A stretch of 64,000 nt of DNA, from assembly GCA_008921705.1 (NCBI GenBank), contig VFFE01006868.1, forward strand, positions 62,480 through 126,479, written 5' to 3'. The DNA is from Burhinus oedicnemus (lineage: Eukaryota > Chordata > Aves > Charadriiformes > Burhinidae). Each line of letters opens with the position of its first letter. The stretch's first letter is position 1. The translations under genes were made by a program, and so were the position numbers. Of this stretch, positions 1 through 11,900 are shown one piece after another. The notes beneath the pieces were generated by a model that did not search any database, was not told the origin of the DNA, and saw only the letters and a program-made list of their open reading frames with translations.

Positions 1-1224
1 CACAAATTAAAAATATGAACAAGTAACGGATGCAGACTTCTTTGTGATTAGCAAAAAGTGTTATCAAATTTTGTATAACTGTTGATTAGTATGCTTTAAT
101 GATTAAGAGTTAATGATGCTCAAATATTCTTTAAGAAAATAACTAAAAAGCAGAAATATAGTCCATGATTAAATAGAATCATTTAATACATGGTGTCTTT
201 CTTACTGATTCAAGTTGGTGATTTAAAATGCTTTGATTGAAAACTGCCCATACTTACAATAGAGTAATCACTAAGCATCTTGTTTACGTTTTTGTCTTTA
301 CATTTCCCCACAGTTCTTCCTGCGGCTTTTTTTACCCATATTTTCACCCCAGATGGAGACACTGGGTGGGAGTTCAAAATATTTTTAAATACCTTCTAAA
401 TAATTAAGCAGCATTAACCCCCTGTATACTCAAAGACTTTCTTCAGATGAGTCACCACATCTGAGGAACTCAGGTACCAACAGCAGTACCCAGAGCAGAT
501 TGCTAATCAAGGACAGATGGATGCAGGTGGCAAGTAGACCGTGCCAGACACCACAGGGTGAAGCAGGCTCATAAAGCAACAAAACCAGTTTTCTCTTCTT
601 ACCAGGGTGACATTTCAGAGGTTTTTGAAATTACAAATGTCTCCTTTTGAAATGAAAGACACAAATTTAGAAGTCCTCAAAAAACAAAGTTTCTTCCCCA
701 AATTGTTTGGAATAGCCTGAAACGTAAAATGTTGTAATACATGTCCCAACATGTCAGAAACAATTTGAATATTTATTTTTTTGAGTTTTTCCTTTCAAAC
801 CAAAACTTCTGCAAAATTAGTTTAATTTTGTAGGGCATTGTGATTTCAGTGGAACTGCATATTCTGACAGAATAGGATTTCAGTTAAGTTTCTTCAGTGA
901 CTCAAACTACAGAAGAAGAAAGGTGTTCCTTAAAACTAAGGTTATGCTGAATGAAGGCATCAATCCTGAAATCATTTATGTAGATGCAGAGCTTTAGGAA
1001 TGTGTGTATTCCAATAAGTTGGCTGATTGTGTACATCAAGTTACTCATGTGACAGGTACTCTGACTTTATCAGAATTGAGTCCTCGCTATTCTTTGGCAA
1101 AGCAGTGAGTGTGTTGGCTTAGAGGGAGAGGGTAGAACTGATGGTAGAACTTGATTTGGAATTGTCCATCAAAATTATTTTTCAATAGAAATAATTCATG
1201 TTTTGAAATTAGAAGTGGCATTAT
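1..1224. other. AT-rich non-coding DNA
   Basis: No coding region, RNA gene or recognised repeat is visible. All frames are broken by frequent stops. Confidence 0.6.
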
Positions 1225-1674
1225 TAGAGGGCCACGAAGATGACCAGAGGGCTGGAGCATCTCTCCTATGAAGACAGGCTGAGAGAGTTGGGGTTGTTCA
1301 ACCTGGAGAAGAGAAGGCTCCAGGGAGACCTTATAGCAGCCTTCCAGTACCTAAAGGGGGCCAACAGGGAAGATGGGCAGGGACTCTTTATCAGGGAGTG
1401 TAGTGATAGGAGGAGGGGTAACAGTTTTAAACTGAAAGAGGGTAGATTTAAAATAGATAATAGGAAGAAATTCTTTACTGTCAGGGTGGTGAAATACTGG
1501 ACCATTCTGCCCAGAGAAGTTGTGGAGGCCCCATCCCTGGAAGTGTTCAAGACCAGGCTGGATGAGGCTTTGAGCAACCTGGTCTAGTGGAAGGTGTCCC
1601 TGCCCATGGCAAGGGGGTTGGAACTAGATGATCTTTAAGGTCCCTTCCAACCCAAATCATTCTAGGACTCTATG
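1225..1674 (+). mobile_element. CR1 LINE fragment, 5'-truncated
   Basis: A 3'-terminal piece of an avian CR1 non-LTR retrotransposon. It begins abruptly inside ORF2 at the segment reading GAGGGCCACGAAGATGACC, runs through the ORF2 stop and a short 3' UTR, and ends in a degenerate octamer tail (ATTCTAGGACTCTATG near 1659-1674). 5' truncation is the usual result of incomplete target-primed reverse transcription. No target duplication is evident, as is common for CR1. The copy cannot move because it lacks the 5' end, ORF1 and the RT and endonuclease domains. Confidence 0.92.
1240..1587 (+). pseudogene. CR1 ORF2 C-terminal fragment
   Basis: This 115-codon open stretch is the C-terminal tail of the CR1 ORF2 polyprotein, downstream of the reverse transcriptase domain. 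It starts with the family-typical segment RGLEHLSYEDRLRELGLF, continues through an LEKRRLQGDLIAAFQYLKG-type stretch and ends DEALSNLV followed by TAG, the normal ORF2 stop. The ATG at 1240 is an internal methionine codon, not a true start. No frameshift or premature stop is seen, so this copy is younger or luckier than the minus-strand copies in this window. No function is expected. Confidence 0.88.
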
Positions 1675-2274
1675 CTTAGTATGGGTCAATAGTAGAAGAT
1701 CCCTAATTTAATTTGAAAAATGGAAAATCATAAACTTTTGAAATTAAGAATTTGAAATGGGAAATATGTTATGATCAGTACTGCTGAATATTGCATTTAA
1801 ACAGAATGGGAGAACATCCAACTACACTTAGAAAGTAATCAAGTTATTATTATTGCCTATATTGTTATGTTTGGAATAAAATTTATCAGCTAAACAGCCA
1901 AGGCTATCAACCTAGGCTATACCAATTTTACATTTTATTTAAGCTGGCAATACAAGGTTTTCACAAACTGCTTAAGACTTTTATTCGGCGGTTCTAAATA
2001 CCCATAGTTTAAAGGCCAATGTTTAAGTATAATGAAGTAAACTTGGTCTGGCACAAATGCTAATTAATTTCTTGAAAATACCAGACTTAAAAAAGAGTTT
2101 TTAAGCAACACTGTTTAGCTGAATGGAGAAAGAAAATGCAGTAATATATAACAAATGCAATTTTGGAGTGTAACAAACTTGCTAATTCCAGAACTTGCAA
2201 TAATTAGGAGCGTTTGAAGTGAGAATGCTTGCCTGAAACATTTGCCTCAACCACCTACACTAAGAGACAACTGA

Positions 2275-2592
2275 TGTCCTGTATTAAATATTAGCACTGA
2301 TACTAGAGTTGCAAGTGAGGAGCTCAGGGAAGGAATCAAACTCCACTTCCCGGATGGTCTCTGCGCCTCCCCTACGGCTGCTTGCCGGCCACCCTTGCTG
2401 TGCAGCACGCGTGGGGAGCAAAGCAATGACCAGCAGCTTCCCCAGCAAAGCTTCTTGGGGGACACAACCAAAATTCCTCATTACTTGACCTTGCTGAGCT
2501 GGGATGCTCTGTACCTGCCTTCCTGCACTTACTTCCTTCCACACCTGCTGGGCCTCCAGCGCTGGCCCATGTGTCCACTTACAGCAAGCTGA
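2275..2592. other. GC-rich islet with overlapping open frames
   Basis: A local rise in GC and CpG (GCGCC, ACGG, CCGGCC, ACGCG, AGCGC) in AT-rich surroundings. On the plus strand one frame is open from the stop at 2272-2274 to TGA at 2590-2592 (106 codons), and two or three minus-strand frames are also open. Simultaneous openness on both strands is what raised GC alone would give. I recognise no protein. It could be a small CpG-containing regulatory segment, an exon or an old unrecognised repeat. Confidence 0.3.
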
Positions 2593-4054
2593 TAGTATTT
2601 GAGATTCTAACTAAAGAATATTTAAGAAGAAAGCAATGAGAAGATTTCAAAATAACATTTAAAATATTCTGACAGTTAGAATGCACATAGCTAAAGTGTG
2701 TTTCCTTAAGGCCCCACTGAGATGAAGAGCCTTCTTTCCACAGGTATCCTAGGGCAGGCAAATGCAAGCAGCTGAGAGCATTTGTATTGTTAAACCAATC
2801 ATAACCAACGGAAACATTAATAATAATAATTACATCTGGTTTTTAGATCTTTCCAGACAAGAGAAGTGTAAGCTTTGCGTGACAAGTGGTACCAATAGTT
2901 AATGAAAAGGAATTCCAAACTAATTGCGTGTTGGGGAGAAACACAGCAGCAACGCTATGAAACTCGGGGCTGGGAATCTTTACCCAGTTGACTATAGCCA
3001 GCATAATCCTGGGAGTAATTTAATTTCAGGCAATCAATGAAATAAATAGGAAAATGGTTGATATGTGCATGTCCGTATAAACTACAGTATAAATGAGTCA
3101 ACTTAATTCAGTAAAAGGAAATAAGTAGTTGACCAAAACCTGCGAACTACAGCAGTGGGTAACCAAAGAAGATACCAGCAGTCATCATTTTTTCACATTT
3201 ATAAGATATGATTACAAAATGTGAAGATAAATGCCAGTCTTAGTACAACTTGAAACTGGGAGACTACCTGTTATTAAAATAGGTTGCTTCATCCCACATC
3301 ATCTTGACACTTTCAAATAGGCCTAAATTTAATTAGCTTTCACATCACCACATTCTTCCCAATCTTGTTATGAGGCAAAAAAGACTAGCTGTGGAGAGAA
3401 CTCACTTTCTCAAATAATGATTTTGCGACCATATTATACACAGTGTTCATCGCTGAGGAACAAATTCTGTTTTCCCTAACGTCTAAGATACACAGGGAAA
3501 AAAAATGTTATGAGTCTGTTGCATAGTTAGTAATGAAGCATTCAGCCATATGAAAATACCATTTTGTTTACGGGAAATTTTACAGTTTCACCAGTTTTCT
3601 ATTCTGAAAAGAACAAAAACATAAGTTGAATGTTTCTACAGATAAAGAAGTTATTTTTTTCAGTCAGTAATTCTGCTTGTGGGACAATCTAGTTGTAGAT
3701 AAATTTAGAAGACTGATTATGATAAAACCAGAATAATTTGTTACTTTATATGATGAAAAAAACACTGCAGTGGAAAGCTATTTCAGAATAGAAACTGGAA
3801 AAATATTTCACTTTTTCAAAACAAATTTTTCTTGAAATTTACACAGTTCCAAGGGATGTTTTGATGTAAAAACATCAAATTGTTTTTCATTGTCCTCTGA
3901 AAAAATTCATGCAGCTCTAGATCTACAAGAAAGAATTTGATATCCTATTGGGTGTTACCAGGAAAACCTGCAGCTTTCTGTGTTAAGGTATATAAAGACA
4001 ATAGTCTAATCTGCTGAACAGAAGCACTTTGTCATAACCATAGAATTTTTTAAG

Positions 4055-4115
4055 TGTGTATATATATACTTATGTAAGCATATACGTATATATATACACA
4101 TATGTACATATATAC
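4055..4115. repeat. TA-rich imperfect microsatellite
   Basis: Interrupted alternating TA/TG/CA run (GTGTATATATATACTTATG, ACGTATATATATACACATA) of about 60 bp. Confidence 0.8.
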
Positions 4116-5587
4116 TCCTGTTCCTCCTGGTCCACCACAGCAGCTGAGCTCCTCAGGCACCCTACCTGATTAAAATCCTCCTCCCTGAAAGTCAGCTTTT
4201 TTTTTTCCCTCCCTAATAGAGCAATTTCCTGTGGTGGATTTATGAATTTATCTCTTTTCTTGAACTTTGTTGGATTGGCCTACTTTGTAATTCTTTTTGC
4301 TCGCATTACTATGCGGATAATATTTGTTCCTTTCACTGGGTTGTTATAGAATAAGTCATTTTGATGTTTTTGCCCCATTTTTGTAAGTGCTTAATGCTGC
4401 GTAATGGGTATGGATTATCTGTAGTTTTCAGGTAAGCAGAAAAAATGACTCCAGAATTATGCCTCTTTGAAGGTCAGAGACGCAAAGCTAGAAATGGAAG
4501 CTGAGGCACTAGGTTCCCCGTCCCCAGCTCCAGCCATGCCTGTTCCTACAGTACAGAATTGTTTTAGCACAGATTTTCCCCAAAATATGGAGAACAGTTT
4601 TGATGCCATGAAGGGAGGGTAATATGTGATAATCACAGGCTATTTCAGCAGCATTGAGAAAAGGCTGGTATAGAATTGAGAGAAGAGTCACTGATCGGTC
4701 TAGATAGTAAACTACGCTATTTACTGATATGTATTTTTTTAAGCTTTCTGCGACGTTTTACTTCAAAATAGTATTTCCTCCTGCTTCGTTACCACCTGTT
4801 TTCCTTTCTAATCTGTTCCCTCTTAGTCATTACTGATCTATCCTTAACTTGCGTGATACTTTCTTCCTGCCTTTGTTTCTTTTATTCCTCAGATTAGTTT
4901 TATTTCAGTTCTTAATTTCCATCTTTTCCTTTGCATCATTTCCCAAATTGTCACTTCTTACTGAATTATTGAAAAGTTATTTTATTTGCCCCAGGAAAAA
5001 AAGAAAGAATTTAAAGTTTTCACTAACAATTACCTGTGATGATTGAGGGCAAAATCCACACAGAGACTTACAGCTAAATACATTAACGGTTTTAGGCAGC
5101 AGAAATGTGACTTGGATGTATTTGTCTGTATTAGCAAGTAAATCAGCACAATAGGAGCAGACTGGTGGATCAAAGCAGCTGGTGCCAAGGTCCTTGTATA
5201 TAAGGTATGTGATCGATGTGTTTTACCATGGACTAGATTTAGTTTGGTGTCTTGGACCAAATGGTAATACTCTGCATGTACTCCGAGGCTGTTCAAAGGA
5301 CTAAGTAGTTCAGATCCTTTTGTCCCCACTGCAGGTTATGGTACATTTGGTACAGACTGTAAGCAGAGCTTCCAATTTACTTTGCTTCAAAAGAAATCTA
5401 ATTCACGCACACTTTGCAAACCAAACCAATGTATGGTAATTGGCATTCACTGCAAACCCACGCTACTACTCCCAATCAAATGGCTGTCTCCTAGGCCCTG
5501 AACAACAAACTCCACCGCCACCTTGCCCTGGAGTTGCCCATTCCTAACTCAGTTTGTAGTCTTAAAATTTTTATTTGTATATGTCCC

Positions 5588-5934
5588 CAGAAGAAATTGG
5601 GATTATTCAGCCTGAAGAAGAGAAGGCTTCAGGGAGACTTATTGCAGCCTTTCAGTACTTAAAGGGGGCTTGCAAGAAAGATGGGGACAGACTTTGTAGC
5701 AGGGCCTGTTTTGATAGGTCAAAGGGTAATGCTTTTAAACTCAAAGAGGATAGATTTAGACTAGATAGAAAGAAGAAATTTTTTACCACATGGCTGGTGA
5801 AACACTGGAACAGTTTGTCCAGAGAGGTGGTAGATGCCCCATCCCTGGAAACATTCAAGGTGAGGTTGGACGGGGCTCTGAGCAACCTGATCTGCTTGAA
5901 GATGTCCCTGCTTGCTGCAGAGGGGTTGGACTAG
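5588..5934 (+). pseudogene. CR1 ORF2 C-terminal fragment with lost stop
   Basis: Homologous to the ORF2 tail at 1240-1587: EEKASGRLIAAFQYLKGA, a basic KKKFFTTWLVKHWNSL stretch and LDGALSNLI at the point where ORF2 normally ends. The expected TAG after LSNL(I/V) is missing, so the frame reads on through former 3' UTR to a stop at 5932-5934. The lost stop shows that this copy has drifted neutrally. The ATG upstream at 5581 is in flanking DNA and is not meaningful. Confidence 0.85.
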
Positions 5935-5986
5935 ATGACCTTTAAAGGTGCCTTCCAACACAAACTATTCTATGGTTCTATGATGA
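5588..5986 (+). mobile_element. CR1 LINE fragment, 5'-truncated
   Basis: A second plus-strand CR1 3' end, truncated slightly further downstream than the copy at 1225. It starts near GAAATTGGGATTATTCAGCC, covers the last part of ORF2 and the short 3' UTR (GGGGTTGGACTAGATGACC), and ends with a two-unit octamer tail (ATTCTATGGTTCTATGAT near 5968-5985). No target duplication is visible. It is immobile. Confidence 0.92.
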
Positions 5987-8900
5987 GAACCGTAAGTCTT
6001 CTGAAGACTGAACAAGTTCAAGGACCGTGTAAATCTTCCATTGTGCCAGCTCACGGACTAAGTACTGCAATCAGGTACCCATTCCTTGGGCATCTCCGTC
6101 AGGCACTAGGCTAAAGAGTCATTCACCTCTTCTGTGTGGGCAAATAAATTTTAAATATTTCCTACAGGTGTGGCCAGTGTTTTATCTCAGAACAGTCTCT
6201 GGGAGTAGCAGGTTGCAGTGCCACAGCTAGAGCAGGGAATCAGGAGAACTGAACTCAGGCTGGCAAAGTTTTAGACAGCAAATCTAATCACAGTGTTATT
6301 AGGAGAGCACCAGCACATCTCTTTTCTTTTTATTTTAAAAGAAAAGCTTTATTTAATTTCTTTTTGTTTTTCCTCCAGTTTCTAAAAAGAAAAAAATAAT
6401 TACATCTACTTTGCTAACAAAATCTGAAGCCTGGGCAGATAGATGCACATCCTTCAAAACCTAAGTAGGGTGCTTAACATCTGGCTAGGTGAAATTTAAA
6501 ACAGGCTTTGTGATTAGGATTCCACTCTGTATCAAACTGCCTGTTCAGTGTCGTGACTTTACATAGCTCTCTGCTTTCTGTTCGGGTTGCCCTCTACCCA
6601 GTCTGTGTCACTTAACTTCTCAGCATCCAGCTCATAAATGCTTAAATATGGATACTTCATCTAATGTGGGACAAGACACCAAAAGCGAAGTAATGCCTTT
6701 TAGTACCCAAACTTCTTTTTGGATGCAACCGTCAAGCATTGCAACGTCTAACTGACAGGTACTTTGTTTATAAAGACTTGCTGTCTACCCTGAGTTAGGC
6801 TTCCTGTGCAAAACATAGGAAATAGATGAGGAAAAGTGGGATTCAGAGAAATAAGCAAGCAGAAGGAGGGATAGCTTCAAGGAAATATGGTGGGACAGTA
6901 ATATACATACAACCTCCACCTTAAAGACACCTACTTTCAGCACTAAGGAAGTACCTGCTGTCCCGGAAAGTAAGCATATAAGCTAGACCTGCCTGTTCTC
7001 CAAAATAATTAGAACATGCTGCTAATTGATGCCCAAATATCCAGTAATTAGAGCACTTACCATTTAGGTGGATGACCTTTTCAAAACATGCCCACGCTTC
7101 TAAGTTGGAGAAAAAAATTTCACTCACAGGCACTTTCAGGTCAGAAATGTGCCCTAACTACCGACTGAGTGGTTATTTTGGGATGAAGTGAGTGACTTTC
7201 TCCTCTTGAAACTTTGCCAATTTGGATAATAGATTAAATAGCTAATGGAGGAGGAATTTAAACCCGACCCCCTTCCTTCACAGAAGAGTGGACTGATATT
7301 GGTCTGTGGAGTCAATTGCTTGCTATTTGGCTGAATAAATATTTAAAAGCAAACTGAACAGTTCCAAGAGGGGAAAATGAATAAGTTGTCTTGCAGAATA
7401 ACAAGTACTTTCTGGTTAATGGGAACCTCCTGGGAGGCAGACAGTCTCAAATCTAGTACTCTCTATAGATCAGATTACAGTGGGATTGTCTGTCTCCCAG
7501 GACAGAATTTCATTTACTCCAGTTTCAAAAAGTCTTGGTTTTCCTGCTATTTTTATTTGTTGCTGCTTTCTTCCCCCTTCCCTGCCTCTCTGGTCTGGTA
7601 AGTATGTTCCCAGAAAATGTATTGGTGCTCTCTGTGGGGTGAGACTGCTGCCTCTTGCAAGTCAGTTCGTGCCCCAAGAACCTTGGGAGGGTCAGGGCTT
7701 GAGGGACCTGGCATGTGAGCACCATGAGCTTGAACATATAGGGTTGCAGTTGCTTGAGGGCTGGTACGTGTTAGTGGTGTCTGAACACTCAACTTAGCGT
7801 TATCCAAAGTGGCAACTAAATCCCTTGATAGGCTTTATCTTTATGCTTCATTTTAGGGAGTTATAAAGCAACACTTAGGAGCCTTTAGAAGTACAGAGAG
7901 GTACTAATAATAGAAACCTTCAGTGAATTTAACGTTTTATAAAAAGTGCTTAGTAGCCAGTTTGGGAAACTGAAGCTCTCTCTCATTTCACGTAGTAGAT
8001 ATAGTGCAGTGAACAATAGTATAGCTTTCCCACACTACTTCACCACTTTGCCTCCATTTGTTTTTAGAAGGTGTTCAAGTCTGTGGCAAAGGCATAAAAT
8101 AAGTTAATGTCCAAGGAAGTAGAAGAATGCTTTAGTTCAGGGAATTATGCTTTGGATGAAAGTAGATATCTGTCACTTTCCCATAGATACTCGTTTTTGA
8201 CAGACAATTTACTCAAAAAGACCTTTATTTTACCAGTGCTTTGTTGCTCTTCCTATTTAAGATTTTTAAGTCTTCATGGCAGATACTTTTATCATGTTTG
8301 CTCCTGTATCCTTGAAAATAACAACATAATAACATGATAACTCAACCTAATTTAGCTTTCACACCTTATTTTACAAAGCAAACCCTTATGTAGGTTTCTG
8401 TAGCACTAGAAAAGCCTTGCTAAAGTCCTTAAAGATCTGATTTATTCAAGTTAAATTAGGCGTTCATACTTCCTAATGCTCCTTGAGCCATTATCAAAGC
8501 GTAGATATGATTTCAGTGAAAGCCCTAAAGTTTGTGGTAAGTCTTCTCTGGTATGGATAGTGGAAGAGAACAAACCATTGAAATTTATTACTCCCTGTTT
8601 AGACTGAAACCTTTCTGAAGCAGGATTAAGTTGACAAGAGCATTAGTATTTCCCAGATAATTATTTTGTCAATGGCTGTAAATTTGTTGGTGGTAGGCAG
8701 GCAGTAGGTGTCTTTCCCTGTTAACATTTCATGACCTCCTCCAACCCAAAGAAAAGTGTTTCCATGCAAAAATTTTGTTGAAATTGTAACAAACTGGAAA
8801 AGGTTAGTTTTCTAATTATAATATGTAGTTTCATAGTTGCATGTATAATTACTTTTGGATGATTAGCCTGCAGTTCTTTGATAGACTGATTTTGACTCGG

Positions 8901-11900
8901 ATTCTTCCTAGACTTACAGTCCAGTGACTAGAATATATCTATTCCACAATATCTTAATTTTGTAACTTATTCTCGGGTTTATGTCTCTTTCTGAGTTCTG
9001 GAAAGGCTAGCTTTTCTTTTCTGAAACATAGATGTGCCCGAATGGTCATTGTTTCCTGTTAGAGTCAAATCCTCAGCTACTGATCGGTTGCATATTAATA
9101 CATCTGTGAAGCCAACTTTAAATATTTGCATTTTGAAATCCTTGAGTTTTTTTGAAAGGCAGTGAGTGAAGCTAGAGATGTGCCTCTCACTGTGAAGTAT
9201 TTAACTGATTTAAAAGACAGCCTACCCTTCCATGTGAAGCCACCTAAAATTTTAGGCTTAAGTACAGATATGGCAATGTATTTTAAGTTCTATATTTTTT
9301 CTCTTTTTTTGTCACTAATAATCTGTACCTTTGCCTCTGAGCTTCTGTATTTTCCCATCATCTTTAGCTATATTTTGTCCCTCAGGGTCATGATCCTATT
9401 TGTAATAACTATAAGCGACCCAAAATTGTGAGCCTGGAGAGATTCAAAATGTACTCATGGGTGGCTTTCCTCTCACCTAACTTTAGCCACCAAAAGCTAA
9501 GCTAACTTTCAAGGCTTCCTGTGTAGTTGGGAGAGAGAAAGACATCTCCAGAGAGCAATTCATTATGCTTTCTGGACATGTCTCTTAGAATGGGATGAAT
9601 TACACTGTGAAAGTACTTGTGCCTCCTTCTATATAGGAGCAAGACTCTGAAGGAGCTTCAGTGAGTACCACGGAGAGTATGTCTAACTTTATTTTTATTG
9701 TTATTATTTAAATATTAAATATTTAAAAATATTTTTTATTTAAGACTTTAAATTATTTTTCTATAGGACTTTCAGTTTCCAGTATCATCACCTGTGTTTG
9801 ACTTGGGCAATGTGTAGAGAGCCGGAGAGGAGCTAGGTGAGCTTGCTGAGCTACCCCTGCAGTTGGGAAAGAGGAGAAGTATGGAACAGAGCTACCTGAC
9901 CTGGCAGCACAGAAGCCACTGTGGGGCTAGGAGCAGCACAGCTGTGTTCATCTGGCACTGCACACTGAGTTAAGAAACGTTGCTGAAACCAGCTTAATTC
10001 CCTGACACAATACCTGAGTTTATATGAAATTTGTTTACAGCAAACAGACCAGTAGAATAATCTATATATTTAGCAAGTTTCTTCCAGTTTACCACTTTAT
10101 TCCAGTTTCTTACTTGGTTTTGAACAAATCATCGCAACAACTCAGCAAGCTTAGAGACATCTCGTACAAGCCATTTTGTGTTACAGAATATATGCTGTCC
10201 TGAGCAGGAGTACAATCGTTTGTTTTGTCCTGCCATTTCTATATGTATGTACATCTATATTAAGGCATATGTCAATCAGGGAAAAAGTGAGAACATCCTG
10301 ATACTCATTTCTGGAGTAGCAGTAGTAATGCAACTTAATTTAATTACAGAAAAGTCCTTTCATTAATTTCTGTGAATGAATACAAGCTGAATGCTAATAG
10401 ACAACTGCATACCATTAATTACTGTTAAAATGAAAGGATACACAACCTAAATTTGGCAATAAATGCTCACAGCACTATTCCAAAGAAGATTTTCTGAAGC
10501 TGTTCATGACATATCAATACTTCTTTTTAGAACTGCAATGCTATGGAGGATAAAACTGCAATCTTCTCTGAAAGCCTGCAAAGCAAGTCTGTCTTTCTGT
10601 GCAGTTATTACTGTTTTGCCAGCTAAATGGATGTCATTTAAATTAGACCCTGTAATATTAGTGCTACATACTGTTTTGTAGAAGAAGAATTTTGACTGGG
10701 TAGAATCAAATTTGTCTTTGCCAAAGGAAATGTCATTTACATTGGGATGAAGACTGCTTCCCATTTTGGTTTACTACTCTTTTTCACAAGGATTACTGTA
10801 TGTTGTTTCACCTAAAAGTCCTTCTAGTTTGGGAAATTAAAATCTATGTATAAGGAAATCCTAAACCAACTAAATGTAGGGCTCAGTAACTTTATCACTG
10901 TTATTCTCAGCAAAGATGAGTTGGGAGTTGATCTGCTAAGAGGGAATCGCAAGTGCCTCTTCCTGTGAACTATCAGAACAGCATGAGCATTTGCACTTCT
11001 ACTTCCCTCACTTGCCTTTGCTCCAAGAGAAGAGCATGGAGACAGCAGATTTCAGATCCAGCTCTGTCTTCTTGGAGTAGAAAGTTGATTTCAGTTCTTT
11101 CATATATACACAAATGCCTTACTGGACTTTTGGGTTAAGTGTAACAAGGCACACACAAAAAAGGAACTAATATAGGTTTTATAGCAGCAATATCTTTACA
11201 TTCAGTTTACTCGTCCAAATTCACTGCTTAATTTCCTTACTGCTTAAGGGCACATGAAAGGAACTGGTGATACCTAATCTCATTATTTTGTATGAGCTGT
11301 GAATTTTTCCTCTTAATACTCCAAATTTGAAAATTAGAGCATTGCATGAAAATCTCAAATGTCACTAGACATAAAAAAAGCGAAAGATAGGAACATACAC
11401 AGTACATTTTCTAAGCAAAATCCTTTCCAGCTTCTAAGCGTACTGAGTACTATTGTCTTCTCAGTTCTGTTAGCAAACAGATATATTCGAAGTATTTAGG
11501 TTAGACTAGATGTTTTAGCCTGAAACAAATTATGAGCAAGTTATATGAGTATGTACTAGTGCGAGCAGTTGAACTGCTGGATCACAGACATTATAACTTT
11601 CAGCTGCCAGGGTAATGAGGGTAGGTGGAAGTTAATCAAGTTAATCAGATCTGTAACCAGAGCTGTAGGATGTTGTATTTCCAAATCCCGGGTTTCTAGG
11701 TATCACGAGTGTAGACCATAGCTTCAAAATACATCCCATAACAAAACAAAACAAAGGGAAAGCATATTTTAAAAGCATCTACATATCTTTCTTTTTTAAT
11801 CACACAATTTTTAAGACCACCTCATAGTCTTATATGGCTAGAGTTACCATTTTTGAGCTCTTTTGGCAGTTCCACAAAACAATCTGTACCACTGGGGCAG

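Larger units (their letters stand above)
1675..5587. other. Non-coding DNA
   Basis: AT-rich sequence with no recognised gene. It contains a GC-rich islet (2275-2592), a short TAA run near 2819-2833 and a TA-rich microsatellite (about 4055-4115). The other short open frames look like chance. Confidence 0.55.

Noticed and set aside
1266..1577. 103-codon minus-strand open frame
   Set aside because: Antisense shadow of the CR1 ORF2 fragment.
6321..6346. 10-bp inverted repeat CTTTTCTTTT/AAAAGAAAAG
   Set aside because: Low-complexity A/T-rich arms; expected by chance.
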